A stretch of 64,000 bases of DNA from an uncultured Spirochaetota bacterium (GCA_944390575.1 CALXQJ010000002.1:1-64000); one strand, 5' to 3'; positions 17,101 through 26,996 are shown, counted from the first letter of the stretch. A program made the numbers and translations. Notes: a model not told the origin generated them from the letters alone.

Positions 17101-20100
17101 GAAGAGCTTCATGAGTTTTAGCTAAGTAATCACTAAACTCTTTATTTCTATTATCATGTTCTATAATCTTAGAACCTATATCTTGATTATGTTCTTTTAT
17201 AGATTCATTAAGACTAATTTTAACATCTCTAATAATTTGATTATTTAATTCATTATTCTTCTCTAATAAGTCTCTTGCATTTTTCATAAGTTCTTCATGA
17301 TTTTTAGCAAAAGATTCATTTAGAGCAATAGCTTTTTTATCTTGCTCATCTAATCTACTACTTACATTTAAGTTTATAGTATTGATAAGCTCATTATTTT
17401 GTCTTGTCTGTTCTTCTAATCTTCTATTAGTATCATTTACTATATTCTGATAAGCTCTGTCATGTTCTTTAAGCATATCAGTAGTATTTCTGATTAATTC
17501 TTCATGAGTTTTAGCTAAGTAGTTACTAAACTCTTTATTTTTATTATCATTTTCTAAAATCTTAAAGTGAATAGTATCATTTTGTGTTTGTATTTTCTCA
17601 TTAAGATTTCTTTGTACTTCTTTAATAATCTGATTATTTAGAGAGTTATTTTTCTCTAATAATTCTTTAGCACTTTTGATTAAGTCTTCATTATTTTTAC
17701 GAACAGCTTCATTTAGATCAGCATTTTTTCTATCTTGCTCATATATCTTGCTATTTACAGCATTATTAATAGCAGTGATAAGATCAGCATTTTTTCTAGT
17801 TTGTTCTTCTAATCTTTCATTAGCATTAGCTATAATATCTGCATAAGTTTTATCATGTTTAGCAAGCATTTCTGTAGTATTTTTCATTAAAGCTTCATGA
17901 GTTTTAGCTAAGTAGCTATTAAACTCTTTGTTTTTATTATCTTGCTCTAATAATTGTAGTTTAATAGAAGAATTTTGTTCTTTAATAGAGTTATTAAGGT
18001 TATCTTGAACTTCTTTAATAACTTGAGCGTTCATATTGTTGTTTCTATCTAATAAGTCTTTTGTATTTTTAATTAGCTCTTCATGATTTTTATTAATTTG
18101 TTCACTTAAAGCAGTATTTTTTCTATCTTGTTCATACAACTGAGTATTAACAGTATTAGTGATAGTATTAATTAAATCATTATTGATTCTAGTTTGTTCT
18201 TCTAATTTTCTATTAGTGTTATTAACTATATCCTCATAAGTTTTATCATGTTTAGCTATCATATCAGTAGTATTTCTTAGTAGCTCTTCATGAGTTTTAG
18301 CTAAATTGTCACTAAATTCTTTGTTTTTATAATCCTGCTCACGCATTTTATAGCTCATAGCAGTATTTTGTTCTTTTATAGTAATATTAAGATTTTCTTG
18401 AACATCTTTAATAATCTCAGCATTTAGAGCATTATTTTTCTCTAATAACTCTTTAGTATTCTTAATAAGCTCTGCATGACTTCTGCTGAATGAGTCATTT
18501 AATCTTTCACTCTTTCTATCTTGCTCTTCAAGTCTATTGTTTACACTATTATTAAGAGCTTGTATTAATTGCTCATTTCTATGAGTTTGCTCTTCTAACT
18601 TTCTATTAGTGTTATTAACTATGTCTTGATAAGACTTATCGTGTTTAGCAAGCATCTCTGTAGTGTTTCTTAATAACTCTTCACCTGTTTTAGCTAAGTA
18701 GTCGCTAAAGTCTTTATTTTTAATATCCTGCTCACGCATTTTCATACTCATAGCAGTATCATGATCTTTAATAGTGCTATTTAGGTTAGTTTGAACATCT
18801 TTAATAATTTGAGCATTCATCTCATTATTACGTTCTAATAACTCTTTAGCACTCTTCATTAAGTCTATATGATTTTTGTTTATAGACTCACTTAAGTCAT
18901 GATTTTTTCTATCCTGCTCAGTAAGTTTTGCATTTACAGTGTTATTGATAGTATTTATAAGATCATTATTAAGTCTAGTTTGTTCTTCAAGCTTTTGATT
19001 AGTATTATTTACTATATCTTGATAAGACTTATCATGTTTTTGAAGCATTTCAGTAGTATTTCTTAGAAGTGCTTCGTGAGTTTTAGCTAAGTAGTCACTA
19101 AAGTCTTTATTTTTATGATCTTGCTCTACCATTTTGAATTTCATAGTAGTATCATGTTCTTTTATAGTGTTATTAAGGTTACTTTGAACTTCCTTAATAA
19201 TTTGAGCATTCATAGCATTATTTTTTTCTAATAAGTCTTTAGTATTTCTTATTAACTCTTCATGATTTTTATTTATAGTTTCATTTAGATAATGATTTTT
19301 TCTATCATGCTCTGCTAATTGACTGTTAACAGTTTGAGTTAGAGCATTTATTATTTCATTATTCTGCTTTGTTTGATATTCCAACTTTTTATTAGTGTTG
19401 TTAATAATATCTTCATAAGCCTTATCATGTTTCTGAAGCATTTCAGTAGTATTTCTTAGAAGTGCTTCATGAGTTCTGCTTAAGTATTCACTAAACTCTT
19501 TATTTTTATTTTCATTTTCTGTGATTTTGAAATTAATGTTTGTATCATGCTCTTTAATAGTATTATTAAGATTAGTTTGAACATCTTTAATAATTTGAGC
19601 ATTCATAGCATTATTACGTTCTAATAAATCTTTAGCATTTTTGATTAATTCTTCATGATTTTTATTTATTAGAACATTAAAGTCAGCATTTTTTCTATCT
19701 TGATCTTCAAGTCTTGAGTTTACACTACTATTGATAGCATTTATTAAGTCTTGATTTTGTTTGCTTTGTTCTTCTAATCTCTTATTAGTATTAGCTACAA
19801 TATCTTCATAAGCTCTATCATGTTTCTGAAGCATTTCAGTAGTATTTCTAATTAATTCTTCATGAGTTTTAGTTAGATAATCACTGAACTCTTTATTTTT
19901 ATGCTCATTTTCCATTATTCTAAAGCTAATATTATCATTATGTTCTTTTATAGTATTATTAAGATTAGTTTGAACATCTTTGATAATTTGAGCGTTCATT
20001 ACATTATTACGCTCTAATAAGTCTTTAGCATTTTTGATTAACTCTTCATGATTTCTGTTGATCATTTCATTTAGATCAGCATTTTTTCTATCCTGTTCAG

Positions 20101-23100
20101 CCAACTTAGAATTTACAGTATTATCAAGAGATTGAATTAATTGTTCATTTCTATGAGTTTGTTCTTCAAGTTTTTGATGAGTAGCTGTTACTATATCATC
20201 ATAAGCTCTGTCATGCTTTTGAAGCATATCAGTAGTATTTCTTATTAACTCTTCATAAGTTTTGTTTAGATAATCACTAAACTCTTTATTTTTCTGATCA
20301 TTTTGAACCATTTTATAGTTCATAGCCATATCATGATCTTTAATTTTGTTGTTTAGATTATCCTGAACTTCTTTAATTATTTGATTGTTCATTAAGTTAT
20401 TTTTTTCTAATAACTCTTTTGTATTTCTAATAAGCTCTTCATGACTCTTATTGAAAGACTCTGTAAGTCTATCATTCTTTCTATCATGTTCTGCCAATTT
20501 AGCATTTACACTATTATTAAGCATACTTAGAAGATCATTATTTTGTTTAGTTTGTTCTTCAAGTCTCTTATTAGTGCTATGAACCATATCTTCATAAGTT
20601 TTGTCATGTTTAGCAAGCATTTCAGTAGTATTTTTAATTATCTCTTGATGAGTTTTATTTAAATACTCTGCGAACTCTTTATTTTTCTGTTCATTTTCTA
20701 TCATCTTATAGTTGATAGAAGTATCATGCTCTTTTATAGTGTTATTAAGGTTGCTTTGAACTTCCTTAATAATCTGAGAGTTCATTTCATTATTTCTTTC
20801 TAATAATTCTTTTGTATTTCTAATAAGCTCTTCATGACTCTTATTGAAAGATTCTGTTAATCTATCATTTTTTCTATCTTGTTCTGATAACTTAGCATTT
20901 ACACTATTATTTATAGCAGTTAGAAGCTCATTATTTTGTCTTGTTTGTTCTTCAAGCTTTTGATTAGTGCTATTAACTATATCTTGATAAGATTTATCAT
21001 GTTTCTGAAGCATTTCAGTAGTATTTCTTAGAAGTGCTTCATGAGTTTTAGCTAAGTAGTCACTAAACTCTTTATTTTTAGTGTCATACTCCATCATTTT
21101 GAAGTTTATAGCAGAATCATGTTCTTTTATAGTATTATTAAGGTTGCTTTGAACTTCTTTGATAATTTGATTGTTCATAGCATTATTACGTTCTAATAAT
21201 TCTTTAGCGTTTTTGATTAACTCTTCATGATTTCTATTAATAGCTTCATTTAGATCTTCATTTTTTCTATCTTGCTCTTCTAATTTAGCATTTACACTAT
21301 TATTTATAGCATTGATTAACTCTTTATTTTGTTTAGTTTGTTCTTCTAATTTTAGATTAGTGCTATGTACTATATCTTGATAATTTTTATCGTGCTTAGC
21401 AAGCATTTCAGTAGTATTTCTTAGAAGTGCATCATGAGTTTTAGCTAAGTAATCGCTAAATTCTTTATTTTTATAATCTTGCTCTAATAATTTGTTATTA
21501 ACAGCTGTATTTTGCTCTTTTATAGTATTATTAAGATTGCTTTGAACCTCTTTAATAATTTGAGCATTCATAGCATTGTTTTTCTCTAAAAGAGATTGAG
21601 CATTTCTAATTAACTCTTCATGATTTCTATTGATAGACTCATTTAAGTCGGCATTTTTTCTATCATGTTCTTCAAGTTTAAGAGTTACACTATTATTTAT
21701 AGCATTAATTAATTCTTGATTCTGTCTTGTTTGTTCTTCAAGCTTCTTATTTGTACTATGAACCATATCTTCATAAGTTTTATCATGCTTAGCAAGCATT
21801 TCAGTAGTATTTCTAAGAAGTTCTTGATGAGTTTTATTTAAGTATTCACTAAACTCTTTATTTTTAGTATTTTGTTCAGCAAGTTGTCCTTGTACACTAA
21901 TATTTTGTTCTTTAATAGTGTTATTAAGATTAGTCTGAACATCTTTGATCATTTGAGCATTCATTACATTATTTTGCTCTATTAGATCTTTAGCATTTTT
22001 AATTAACTCTTCATGATTTTTATTTATAGTATCATTAAGTTTGTTATTTTTTCTTTCTTGTTCTTCAAGTCTTGCAGTTACACTATTATTTAAAGCTTCT
22101 ATTAACTCAGAGTTTTGTCTAGTATTTTCTTCAAGTTTAAGATTTGTATTATTAACAACATCCTCATAAGCTTTATCATGCTTAGCAAGCATATCAGTAG
22201 TATTTCTAAGCAATTCTTCATGAGTTTTGCTTAAGTACTCACTAAACTCTTTATTTTTATTGTCTTGCTCCATAAGTTTGAAGCTAATGCTTTCATTTTG
22301 AGCATTAATTTTTTCATTAAGATTTTCTTGAACACTCTTAATGATTTCATTATTCATAGCATTATTTTGCTCTAATAATTCTTTAGCATTTCTAATTAAC
22401 TCTTCATGACTCTTATTGAAAGCAGCATTAAGTTTTTCACTCTTTCTATCTTGTTCAGTAAGTCTTGCTTCTACACTCTGATTTAATGCATTTATAAGCT
22501 CATTGTTTCTTTGAGTTTGCTCTTCAAGTTTCTGATTAGTGCTGATAACAATATCATTATAGCTCTTATCATGCTTTTGTAGCATTTCTGTAGTATTTTT
22601 AAGTAATTCTTGATGAGTTTTACTTAAATACTCATTAAACTCTTTGTTTTTTACATCCTGTTCTGATATTTTAAAGCTTATAGTAGCATTATGTTCTTGA
22701 ATAGTGTTGTTTAAGCTTTCTTGAACATCTTTAATTATTTGAGAGTTCATAGCATTATTTTTTTCTAATAATTCTTTAGTACTCTTAATTAATTCTTGAT
22801 GATTTTTATTTATAGATTCATTTAAAGCTTCATTTTTCTTATCATGCTCTTGTAGTCTTGCAGTTACACTATTATTTATAGCATTGATAAGTTCATTATT
22901 TTGTTTAGTCTGCTCCTCAAGCTTTTTATTTGTATTATGAACCATATCTTCATAAGTTTTATCGTGCTTTTTAAGCATTTCAGTAGTATTTTTTAGCAAT
23001 TCTTGATGAGTTTTGCTTAGATAATCATTGAACTCTTTATTTCTACTATCTTGTTGGAGCATTTTTTTGCTCATAGCATCATTTTGCTCTTTTATAGTAT

Positions 23101-26100
23101 TATTAAGATTGTCTTGTACACTCTTAATAATTTCAGAGTTCATAGCATTATTTTTTTCTAATAATTCTTTAGTGCTTCTGATTAATTCTTCATGACTTCT
23201 ATTAAATGCTTCATTCATATCCGCATTTTTTCTGTCTTGTTCTTCAAGTCTTGTGTTTACACTATTATTTAATGCAGCTATAAGTTCATTATTCTGCTTA
23301 GTTTGTTCTTCAAGCTTCTTATTAGTATTATTAATAATATCTTCATAAGCTTTATCATGCTTTTGTAGCATTTCTGTAGTATTTCTAAGTAATGCTTCGT
23401 GATTCTTATTTAAATAATCGCTAAACTCTTTATTTTTATTATCATGTTCCAAGAGTTTTAAGTTTACAGCTTCATTTTGCTCTCTTATAGTGTTATTAAG
23501 ATTCTCTTGTACATCTCTAATAATCTGAGAGTTCATAGCATTATTTTGCTCTAATAAGTCCTTAGCATTCTTAATTAACTCTTCATGAGTTTTATTAAAT
23601 GCTTCATTCATATCAGCACTCTTTTTATCCTGTTCATCAAGTCTTGCAGTAACACTATCATTAAGCGCCTTGATTAACTCATTATTTCTTTGAGTTTGCT
23701 CTTCAAGTTTCTTATTAGTGTTACTAATAATATCCTGATAATTTTTATCGTGCTTTTCTAGCATTTCTGTAGTATTTCTTAATAGAGCATCATGAGTTTT
23801 GCTTAAATATTCATTAAATTCTTTATTTTTATTATCTTGTTCGAGCATTCTTGCTGTCATAGAGTCGCTATGCTCTTTTATAGTAGTATTAAGATTGTTT
23901 TGAACATTCTTAATAATTTCAGAGTTCATAGCATTGTTTTGATCTAACAACTCTCTAGCATTATTGATTAGCTCTTCATGATTTTTATTTATAGATTCTG
24001 TAAGAGCATTATTTCTTTTTTCTTGCTCTTGTAATTTTAGATCTACATTATTATTAATAGCATTGATAAGCTCATTATTTTGCTTAGTTTGTTCTTCTAA
24101 TTTTCTATTAGCATTTTCAATGATATCTTCATAACTCTTGTCGTGTTTTTGAAGCATTTCTGTAGTATTTCTAAGTAATGCTTCGTGAGTTTTGCTTAGA
24201 TATTCATTAAATTCTTTATTTCTATTTTCTTGCTCTAATATTTTTGAGTTTATACTTTCATTTTGTAATTGAATTTTGTGGCTAAGATCATTTTGTACAG
24301 TTTTAATGATCTCAGAGTTCATAGCATTATTTTTTTCTAATAATTCTTTAGCACTCTTAATCAATTCTTCATGATTTTTATTTATAGCAGAGTTAAGATC
24401 TGCATTTTTCTTATCTTGCTCATCAAGTCTTGCAGTAACACTATCATTAAGAGCTTTAATAAGTTCATCATTTTGTTTAGTTTGTTCTTCTAATTTTCTA
24501 TTAGTGCTTTCAATGATATCTTCATAGCTCTTATCATGCTTTTTAAGCATTTCAGAAGTATTTTTAAGCAATGCTTCATGAGTTTTGCTTAGATATTTAT
24601 TAAACTCTTTGTTTCTATTTTCTTGTTCTAATAATTTATCGTGAATAGCATTATTTTGTTCTTGTATTCTATTATTAAGATTATCTTGTACATTCTTAAT
24701 AATTTCAGAGTTCATAGTATTATTTTTTTCTAATAACTCTTTTGCATTTTTCATCAATTCCTGATGATTTTTATTGAATACAGCATTAAGGTCTGCATTT
24801 TTTCTTTCTTGCTCTTCAAGTCTTGCATTAACACTATTGTTTATAGCATTGATAAGCTCATTATTTTGTTTAGTTTGTTCTTCTAATTGCTTATTTGCAC
24901 TTGCTATGATGCCTTCATAAGTTTTATCATGTTCTTTGAGCATATCATTAGCATTTTTCATAAGTTCATCATGAGCTTTGCTTAAATACTCATTAAACTC
25001 TCTATTTCTATTATCTTGCTCAACCATCTTATTATGCATAGCATCAGTATGTTCTTTAATCTTATTATTAAGATTATCCTGAGCTTTCTTAATAAGTTCA
25101 GTATTCATAGCGTTATTTTTTTCTAATAACTCTTTTGCATTTTTGATTAACTCTTCATGACTTTTGTTGAATGTTTCATTTAGAGTATTATTTTTTCTAT
25201 CTTGTTCATCTAATCTTGAGTTTATAGTTTCATTGATGATTTTAATAAGTTCATCATTTTTAATAGTTTGTTCTTCTAACTTTTTATTAGTATGAGCTAA
25301 TATTTCTTCATAAGCCTTATCATGTTTTTTAAACATTGCTGTTGTAGTTTTGATAAGGGAATCGTGAGTTTTACTTAAATGCTTATTAAACTTCTTGTTT
25401 TTATTGTCTTGTTCTAAAAGTTTTAATATTATAGCATCATTTTGTTCTTTAATTTTATTATTAAGATTTTCTTGTACACTCTTAATAATTTCAGAGTTCA
25501 TATCATTATTTTTTTGTAGCAATTCTCTTGCACTTTTCATCAACTCTTGATGGCTTTTATTAAACTTATCATTGAACTCTGCATTTCTTCTTTCTTGTTC
25601 TTCTAATCTTGAAGTTACACTATTGTTAATAGCTTCGATAAGCTCTGTATTTTGTTTATTTTGTTCTTCTAATCTTGTATTAGTATTATTTACAATATCT
25701 TTAAAAGTTTTATCATGCTTTTGTAGCATTTCAGTTGTACTTTTCATAAGATCATCGTGAGTCTTATTTAAGTATTTACTGAACTCTTTATTTTTGTCAT
25801 CTTGCTGATTAATTTTTAGATTAATATTATATTCATAATTTCTAAGCTTTTCATCTATATTTTCAGTATTAGTTCTTACTAATTCAGAGCTTTTATCTAA
25901 AAGATCATTAGCATTTCTTAAAATATCTTCATGGTTTTTATTAATATTTTCAGTAAGTTCTTTATTTATCTCTTCTTGCTGTTTAAGTTTAGCCTCTAGT
26001 GAAGCTGTTAATTTTTTAGTACTTTCTTCTTGCTGAGATAATTTATGACTTATTTTATTCTCATGCTCTTGCATAGTGCTTCTTAAGCTTTTATCAAGAG

Positions 26101-26929
26101 TATTAATCATCTCAGAGTTCATTTTATTATTTTTATCTAATAACTCTTTTGTACTTTTAAGAACTTTTTTGTGTCTTTTATCTATACTTATATCAAATTC
26201 TCTGTTTTTAGTATCTTGTTCTAACATTTTGATACTAATATCATCGCTTTGATCTTTTATCTGATCTTGAATAGTTTGTTTAAGTTCAGCACTTAATTGA
26301 TTATGTTTTTCTATTAATTCTTTAGCACTATCTAATAATTCTTCATTATTTTTATTTAATTGCTCAGTAAGTTCTGCATTTTTCTTATCTTGAGCTTCAA
26401 GTCTTGCATTAACACTTGTATTGATAGAGTTAAGAAGTTCATTATTTTTCTTAGCTTGTTCTTCTAATTTCTTATTAGTATTAGAAATAAGCTCTTGATA
26501 GCTTTTATCACGTTCTTGTAGTAAATCAGAAGCACTACTTAAAACATCTCTTTGAGTTTTATCTAATCTTTCTTTTAATTCTTTAGTAATATTACCTTGT
26601 TCCGATAATTTAGCTTGAATGTCTTCATTAATGTTTTTTATAGCTTCATTATTCTCATTATTCTTTTTTTCCAAAAGGGCTTCAGTATTTTTTACTAATT
26701 CTTCATTATTTTTTTCTATAGTTTTAGCCAACTCTTGATGTTTTTTATTTTGTTCTTCTATTTTCTTTTCTAATTCTTTTTTAATTTCTTCACCATCTAT
26801 ATTACCACTTGATAGGGATATATTGTCTTGAGTATTTTTCAAAGAATCCGATGCATATACGTTGCGATTAAAAAATTCTTTGTTTCTTTTATCCATTTCA
26901 TCGAAATTCTGTAAATCTTTTTTTTCCAT
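14180..26929 (-). CDS. Giant repeat coiled-coil protein with C-terminal membrane anchor
   Basis: At 4249 residues (12.75 kb) this gene fills a fifth of the window. There is no signal peptide. Residues 1 to about 385 are irregular coiled coil. From about 385 to 4100 the protein consists of 131-residue units in strict register. Each unit has two related halves of 66 and 65 residues, marked by THEALLRNTTEMLQKHD and SHEELIKNAKELLEKNN. It is very rich in Asn, Glu, Lys, Gln, Leu and Ile, with no Pro inside the regular units I read. A divergent tail (about 4100-4225) precedes one hydrophobic segment (about 4227-4249, LAIVLGSLTGIGATVFLAMQ). I infer a long cytoplasmic rod fixed to the inner membrane by its C-terminus, perhaps structural. 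AAGGA precedes the ATG. It heads the run to rnhB and the flagellar-export-like genes. No catalytic domain is seen. Confidence 0.9.
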   Translation of the reverse strand: MEKKDLQNFDEMDKRNKEFFNRNVYASDSLKNTQDNISLSSGNIDGEEIKKELEKKIEEQNKKHQELAKTIEKNNEELVKNTEALLEKKNNENNEAIKNINEDIQAKLSEQGNITKELKERLDKTQRDVLSSASDLLQERDKSYQELISNTNKKLEEQAKKNNELLNSINTSVNARLEAQDKKNAELTEQLNKNNEELLDSAKELIEKHNQLSAELKQTIQDQIKDQSDDISIKMLEQDTKNREFDISIDKRHKKVLKSTKELLDKNNKMNSEMINTLDKSLRSTMQEHENKISHKLSQQEESTKKLTASLEAKLKQQEEINKELTENINKNHEDILRNANDLLDKSSELVRTNTENIDEKLRNYEYNINLKINQQDDKNKEFSKYLNKTHDDLMKSTTEMLQKHDKTFKDIVNNTNTRLEEQNKQNTELIEAINNSVTSRLEEQERRNAEFNDKFNKSHQELMKSARELLQKNNDMNSEIIKSVQENLNNKIKEQNDAIILKLLEQDNKNKKFNKHLSKTHDSLIKTTTAMFKKHDKAYEEILAHTNKKLEEQTIKNDELIKIINETINSRLDEQDRKNNTLNETFNKSHEELIKNAKELLEKNNAMNTELIKKAQDNLNNKIKEHTDAMHNKMVEQDNRNREFNEYLSKAHDELMKNANDMLKEHDKTYEGIIASANKQLEEQTKQNNELINAINNSVNARLEEQERKNADLNAVFNKNHQELMKNAKELLEKNNTMNSEIIKNVQDNLNNRIQEQNNAIHDKLLEQENRNKEFNKYLSKTHEALLKNTSEMLKKHDKSYEDIIESTNRKLEEQTKQNDELIKALNDSVTARLDEQDKKNADLNSAINKNHEELIKSAKELLEKNNAMNSEIIKTVQNDLSHKIQLQNESINSKILEQENRNKEFNEYLSKTHEALLRNTTEMLQKHDKSYEDIIENANRKLEEQTKQNNELINAINNNVDLKLQEQEKRNNALTESINKNHEELINNARELLDQNNAMNSEIIKNVQNNLNTTIKEHSDSMTARMLEQDNKNKEFNEYLSKTHDALLRNTTEMLEKHDKNYQDIISNTNKKLEEQTQRNNELIKALNDSVTARLDEQDKKSADMNEAFNKTHEELIKNAKDLLEQNNAMNSQIIRDVQENLNNTIREQNEAVNLKLLEHDNKNKEFSDYLNKNHEALLRNTTEMLQKHDKAYEDIINNTNKKLEEQTKQNNELIAALNNSVNTRLEEQDRKNADMNEAFNRSHEELIRSTKELLEKNNAMNSEIIKSVQDNLNNTIKEQNDAMSKKMLQQDSRNKEFNDYLSKTHQELLKNTTEMLKKHDKTYEDMVHNTNKKLEEQTKQNNELINAINNSVTARLQEHDKKNEALNESINKNHQELIKSTKELLEKNNAMNSQIIKDVQESLNNTIQEHNATISFKISEQDVKNKEFNEYLSKTHQELLKNTTEMLQKHDKSYNDIVISTNQKLEEQTQRNNELINALNQSVEARLTEQDRKSEKLNAAFNKSHEELIRNAKELLEQNNAMNNEIIKSVQENLNEKINAQNESISFKLMEQDNKNKEFSEYLSKTHEELLRNTTDMLAKHDKAYEDVVNNTNLKLEENTRQNSELIEALNNSVTARLEEQERKNNKLNDTINKNHEELIKNAKDLIEQNNVMNAQMIKDVQTNLNNTIKEQNISVQGQLAEQNTKNKEFSEYLNKTHQELLRNTTEMLAKHDKTYEDMVHSTNKKLEEQTRQNQELINAINNSVTLKLEEHDRKNADLNESINRNHEELIRNAQSLLEKNNAMNAQIIKEVQSNLNNTIKEQNTAVNNKLLEQDYKNKEFSDYLAKTHDALLRNTTEMLAKHDKNYQDIVHSTNLKLEEQTKQNKELINAINNSVNAKLEEQDRKNEDLNEAINRNHEELIKNAKELLERNNAMNNQIIKEVQSNLNNTIKEHDSAINFKMMEYDTKNKEFSDYLAKTHEALLRNTTEMLQKHDKSYQDIVNSTNQKLEEQTRQNNELLTAINNSVNAKLSEQDRKNDRLTESFNKSHEELIRNTKELLERNNEMNSQIIKEVQSNLNNTIKEHDTSINYKMIENEQKNKEFAEYLNKTHQEIIKNTTEMLAKHDKTYEDMVHSTNKRLEEQTKQNNDLLSMLNNSVNAKLAEHDRKNDRLTESFNKSHEELIRNTKELLEKNNLMNNQIIKEVQDNLNNKIKDHDMAMNYKMVQNDQKNKEFSDYLNKTYEELIRNTTDMLQKHDRAYDDIVTATHQKLEEQTHRNEQLIQSLDNTVNSKLAEQDRKNADLNEMINRNHEELIKNAKDLLERNNVMNAQIIKDVQTNLNNTIKEHNDNISFRIMENEHKNKEFSDYLTKTHEELIRNTTEMLQKHDRAYEDIVANTNKRLEEQSKQNQDLINAINSSVNSRLEDQDRKNADFNVLINKNHEELIKNAKDLLERNNAMNAQIIKDVQTNLNNTIKEHDTNINFKITENENKNKEFSEYLSRTHEALLRNTTEMLQKHDKAYEDIINNTNKKLEYQTKQNNEIINALTQTVNSQLAEHDRKNHYLNETINKNHEELIRNTKDLLEKNNAMNAQIIKEVQSNLNNTIKEHDTTMKFKMVEQDHKNKDFSDYLAKTHEALLRNTTEMLQKHDKSYQDIVNNTNQKLEEQTRLNNDLINTINNTVNAKLTEQDRKNHDLSESINKNHIDLMKSAKELLERNNEMNAQIIKDVQTNLNSTIKDHDTAMSMKMREQDIKNKDFSDYLAKTGEELLRNTTEMLAKHDKSYQDIVNNTNRKLEEQTHRNEQLIQALNNSVNNRLEEQDRKSERLNDSFSRSHAELIKNTKELLEKNNALNAEIIKDVQENLNITIKEQNTAMSYKMREQDYKNKEFSDNLAKTHEELLRNTTDMIAKHDKTYEDIVNNTNRKLEEQTRINNDLINTITNTVNTQLYEQDRKNTALSEQINKNHEELIKNTKDLLDRNNNMNAQVIKEVQDNLNNSIKEQNSSIKLQLLEQDNKNKEFNSYLAKTHEALMKNTTEMLAKHDKTYADIIANANERLEEQTRKNADLITAINNAVNSKIYEQDRKNADLNEAVRKNNEDLIKSAKELLEKNNSLNNQIIKEVQRNLNEKIQTQNDTIHFKILENDNKNKEFSNYLAKTHEELIRNTTDMLKEHDRAYQNIVNDTNRRLEEQTRQNNELINTINLNVSSRLDEQDKKAIALNESFAKNHEELMKNARDLLEKNNELNNQIIRDVKISLNESIKEHNQDIGSKIIEHDNRNKEFSDYLAKTHEALLRNTTEMLQQHDKSYQEILGKANKSLRKQSRQNAELINAINLTVNSRLNEQDRKNDALSESFAKSHEELINSAKELLERNNAMNSEIIKEVQYNLDNTIKTHDANIGFKILEQDNKNKEFNDYLTKTHETLLRNTTEMLQKHDQSYQAIVDSTNRRLEEQTRQNNELIKALNNTVNDKMMAQDRKNYALNEAITKDHEELIKTTRDLLEKNNALNSQIIQNVESNFNNMMRDYNDTLNSKIIEQDNKNRSFNEYLTKTHEALLKNTTDMLQQHDKTYQEILGKANRSLRKQSKQNNDLINAINLTVNSRINEQDRKNQELNESFTKTHEDLIKNAKDLLEKNNALNSEIMREVQANLNNSIKEQDSIINYKILQQDNKNKEFNDYLAKTQESLIRSTTEMLQKHDQSYQNIVNDTNRRLEEQTKQNNELINALNNSVNYRLNEQDRKTNAINEAITKDHEDLIKSTRDLLEKNNIVNSQIIQNVENNLNQMIKDHNTNMTYKIMEQDSKNKEFNDHLSKTHEALVKNTTEMLQKHDQTYQNILGKAHRSLKKQSRQNNDLINAINLSVNAKLNEQDRKNYQLSEYISKNNEELIRSAKDLLEKNNALNSQIIREVQDNLYSALDEHNNTINVKMVENDNKNREFTEYLNKNHEELIRSTTEMLRKHDKTYEDIINSANKSLEEQTRQNNELIRVINQSVNNRLDEQDRKNFALNDAITRNNEDLIRSTKDLLERNNAINADIIRNVENNLNSAIKDHNDIISNKIMEQDNKNKEFNEYLTRTHNELMKNTSEMMSKYDKTHEDLIKYANKKINSHSRRTNKLIDDINTSVNNKLEEQSKRNQVFETNLEEKHKNLLKDAYDVIDTCNKDRENILRAVRRKLRTDNNKSEELKNYIDNKFNSAREETNSLIRQRDMLQEQSLENLEKKLSIQIRKNRTINNTNTTPQAKNNDLAIVLGSLTGIGATVFLAMQYL
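14722..25738 (-). repeat. Tandem 393-bp coding repeat, at least 29 units in perfect register
   Basis: A short anchor in each unit (GCATTTCAGTAGT or a variant, encoding part of the TTEML segment) occurs at 14722, 15115, 15508, 15901, 16294, 16687 and 17080. I rechecked it at 17473, 17866, 18259, 20224, 22189, 24154, 24940, 25333 and 25726. All lie on a 393-bp grid: 28 intervals equal 11004 bp exactly. Units differ by many substitutions, but no insertion or deletion has accumulated. Confidence 0.95.
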
Positions 26930-26967
26930 GAAGCATCCTTGCGATAAATTATAATATACAATTCCAT

Positions 26968-26996
26968 ATAATACATTAAAAAAATGAAAATATCAA
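26968..26996 (-). promoter_or_regulatory. Promoter for the giant coiled-coil gene
   Basis: On the minus strand TTGATA (26991-26996), 17 bp spacer, TATTAT (26968-26973). The predicted transcript start is near 26961, with a leader of about 30 nt ending in an AAGGA ribosome-binding site. It is back to back with the holB promoter. Confidence 0.65.

Noticed and set aside
14722-25738. Regular repeats that could look like a CRISPR or satellite array
   Set aside because: The repeats lie in one uninterrupted reading frame of 4249 codons, with substitutions that keep the protein pattern; there are no unique spacers of constant length between identical repeats.
25572-25760. Plus-strand reading frame inside the giant gene
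   Set aside because: It is the reverse frame of the repeat, low in complexity, without a ribosome-binding site or signal of its own.
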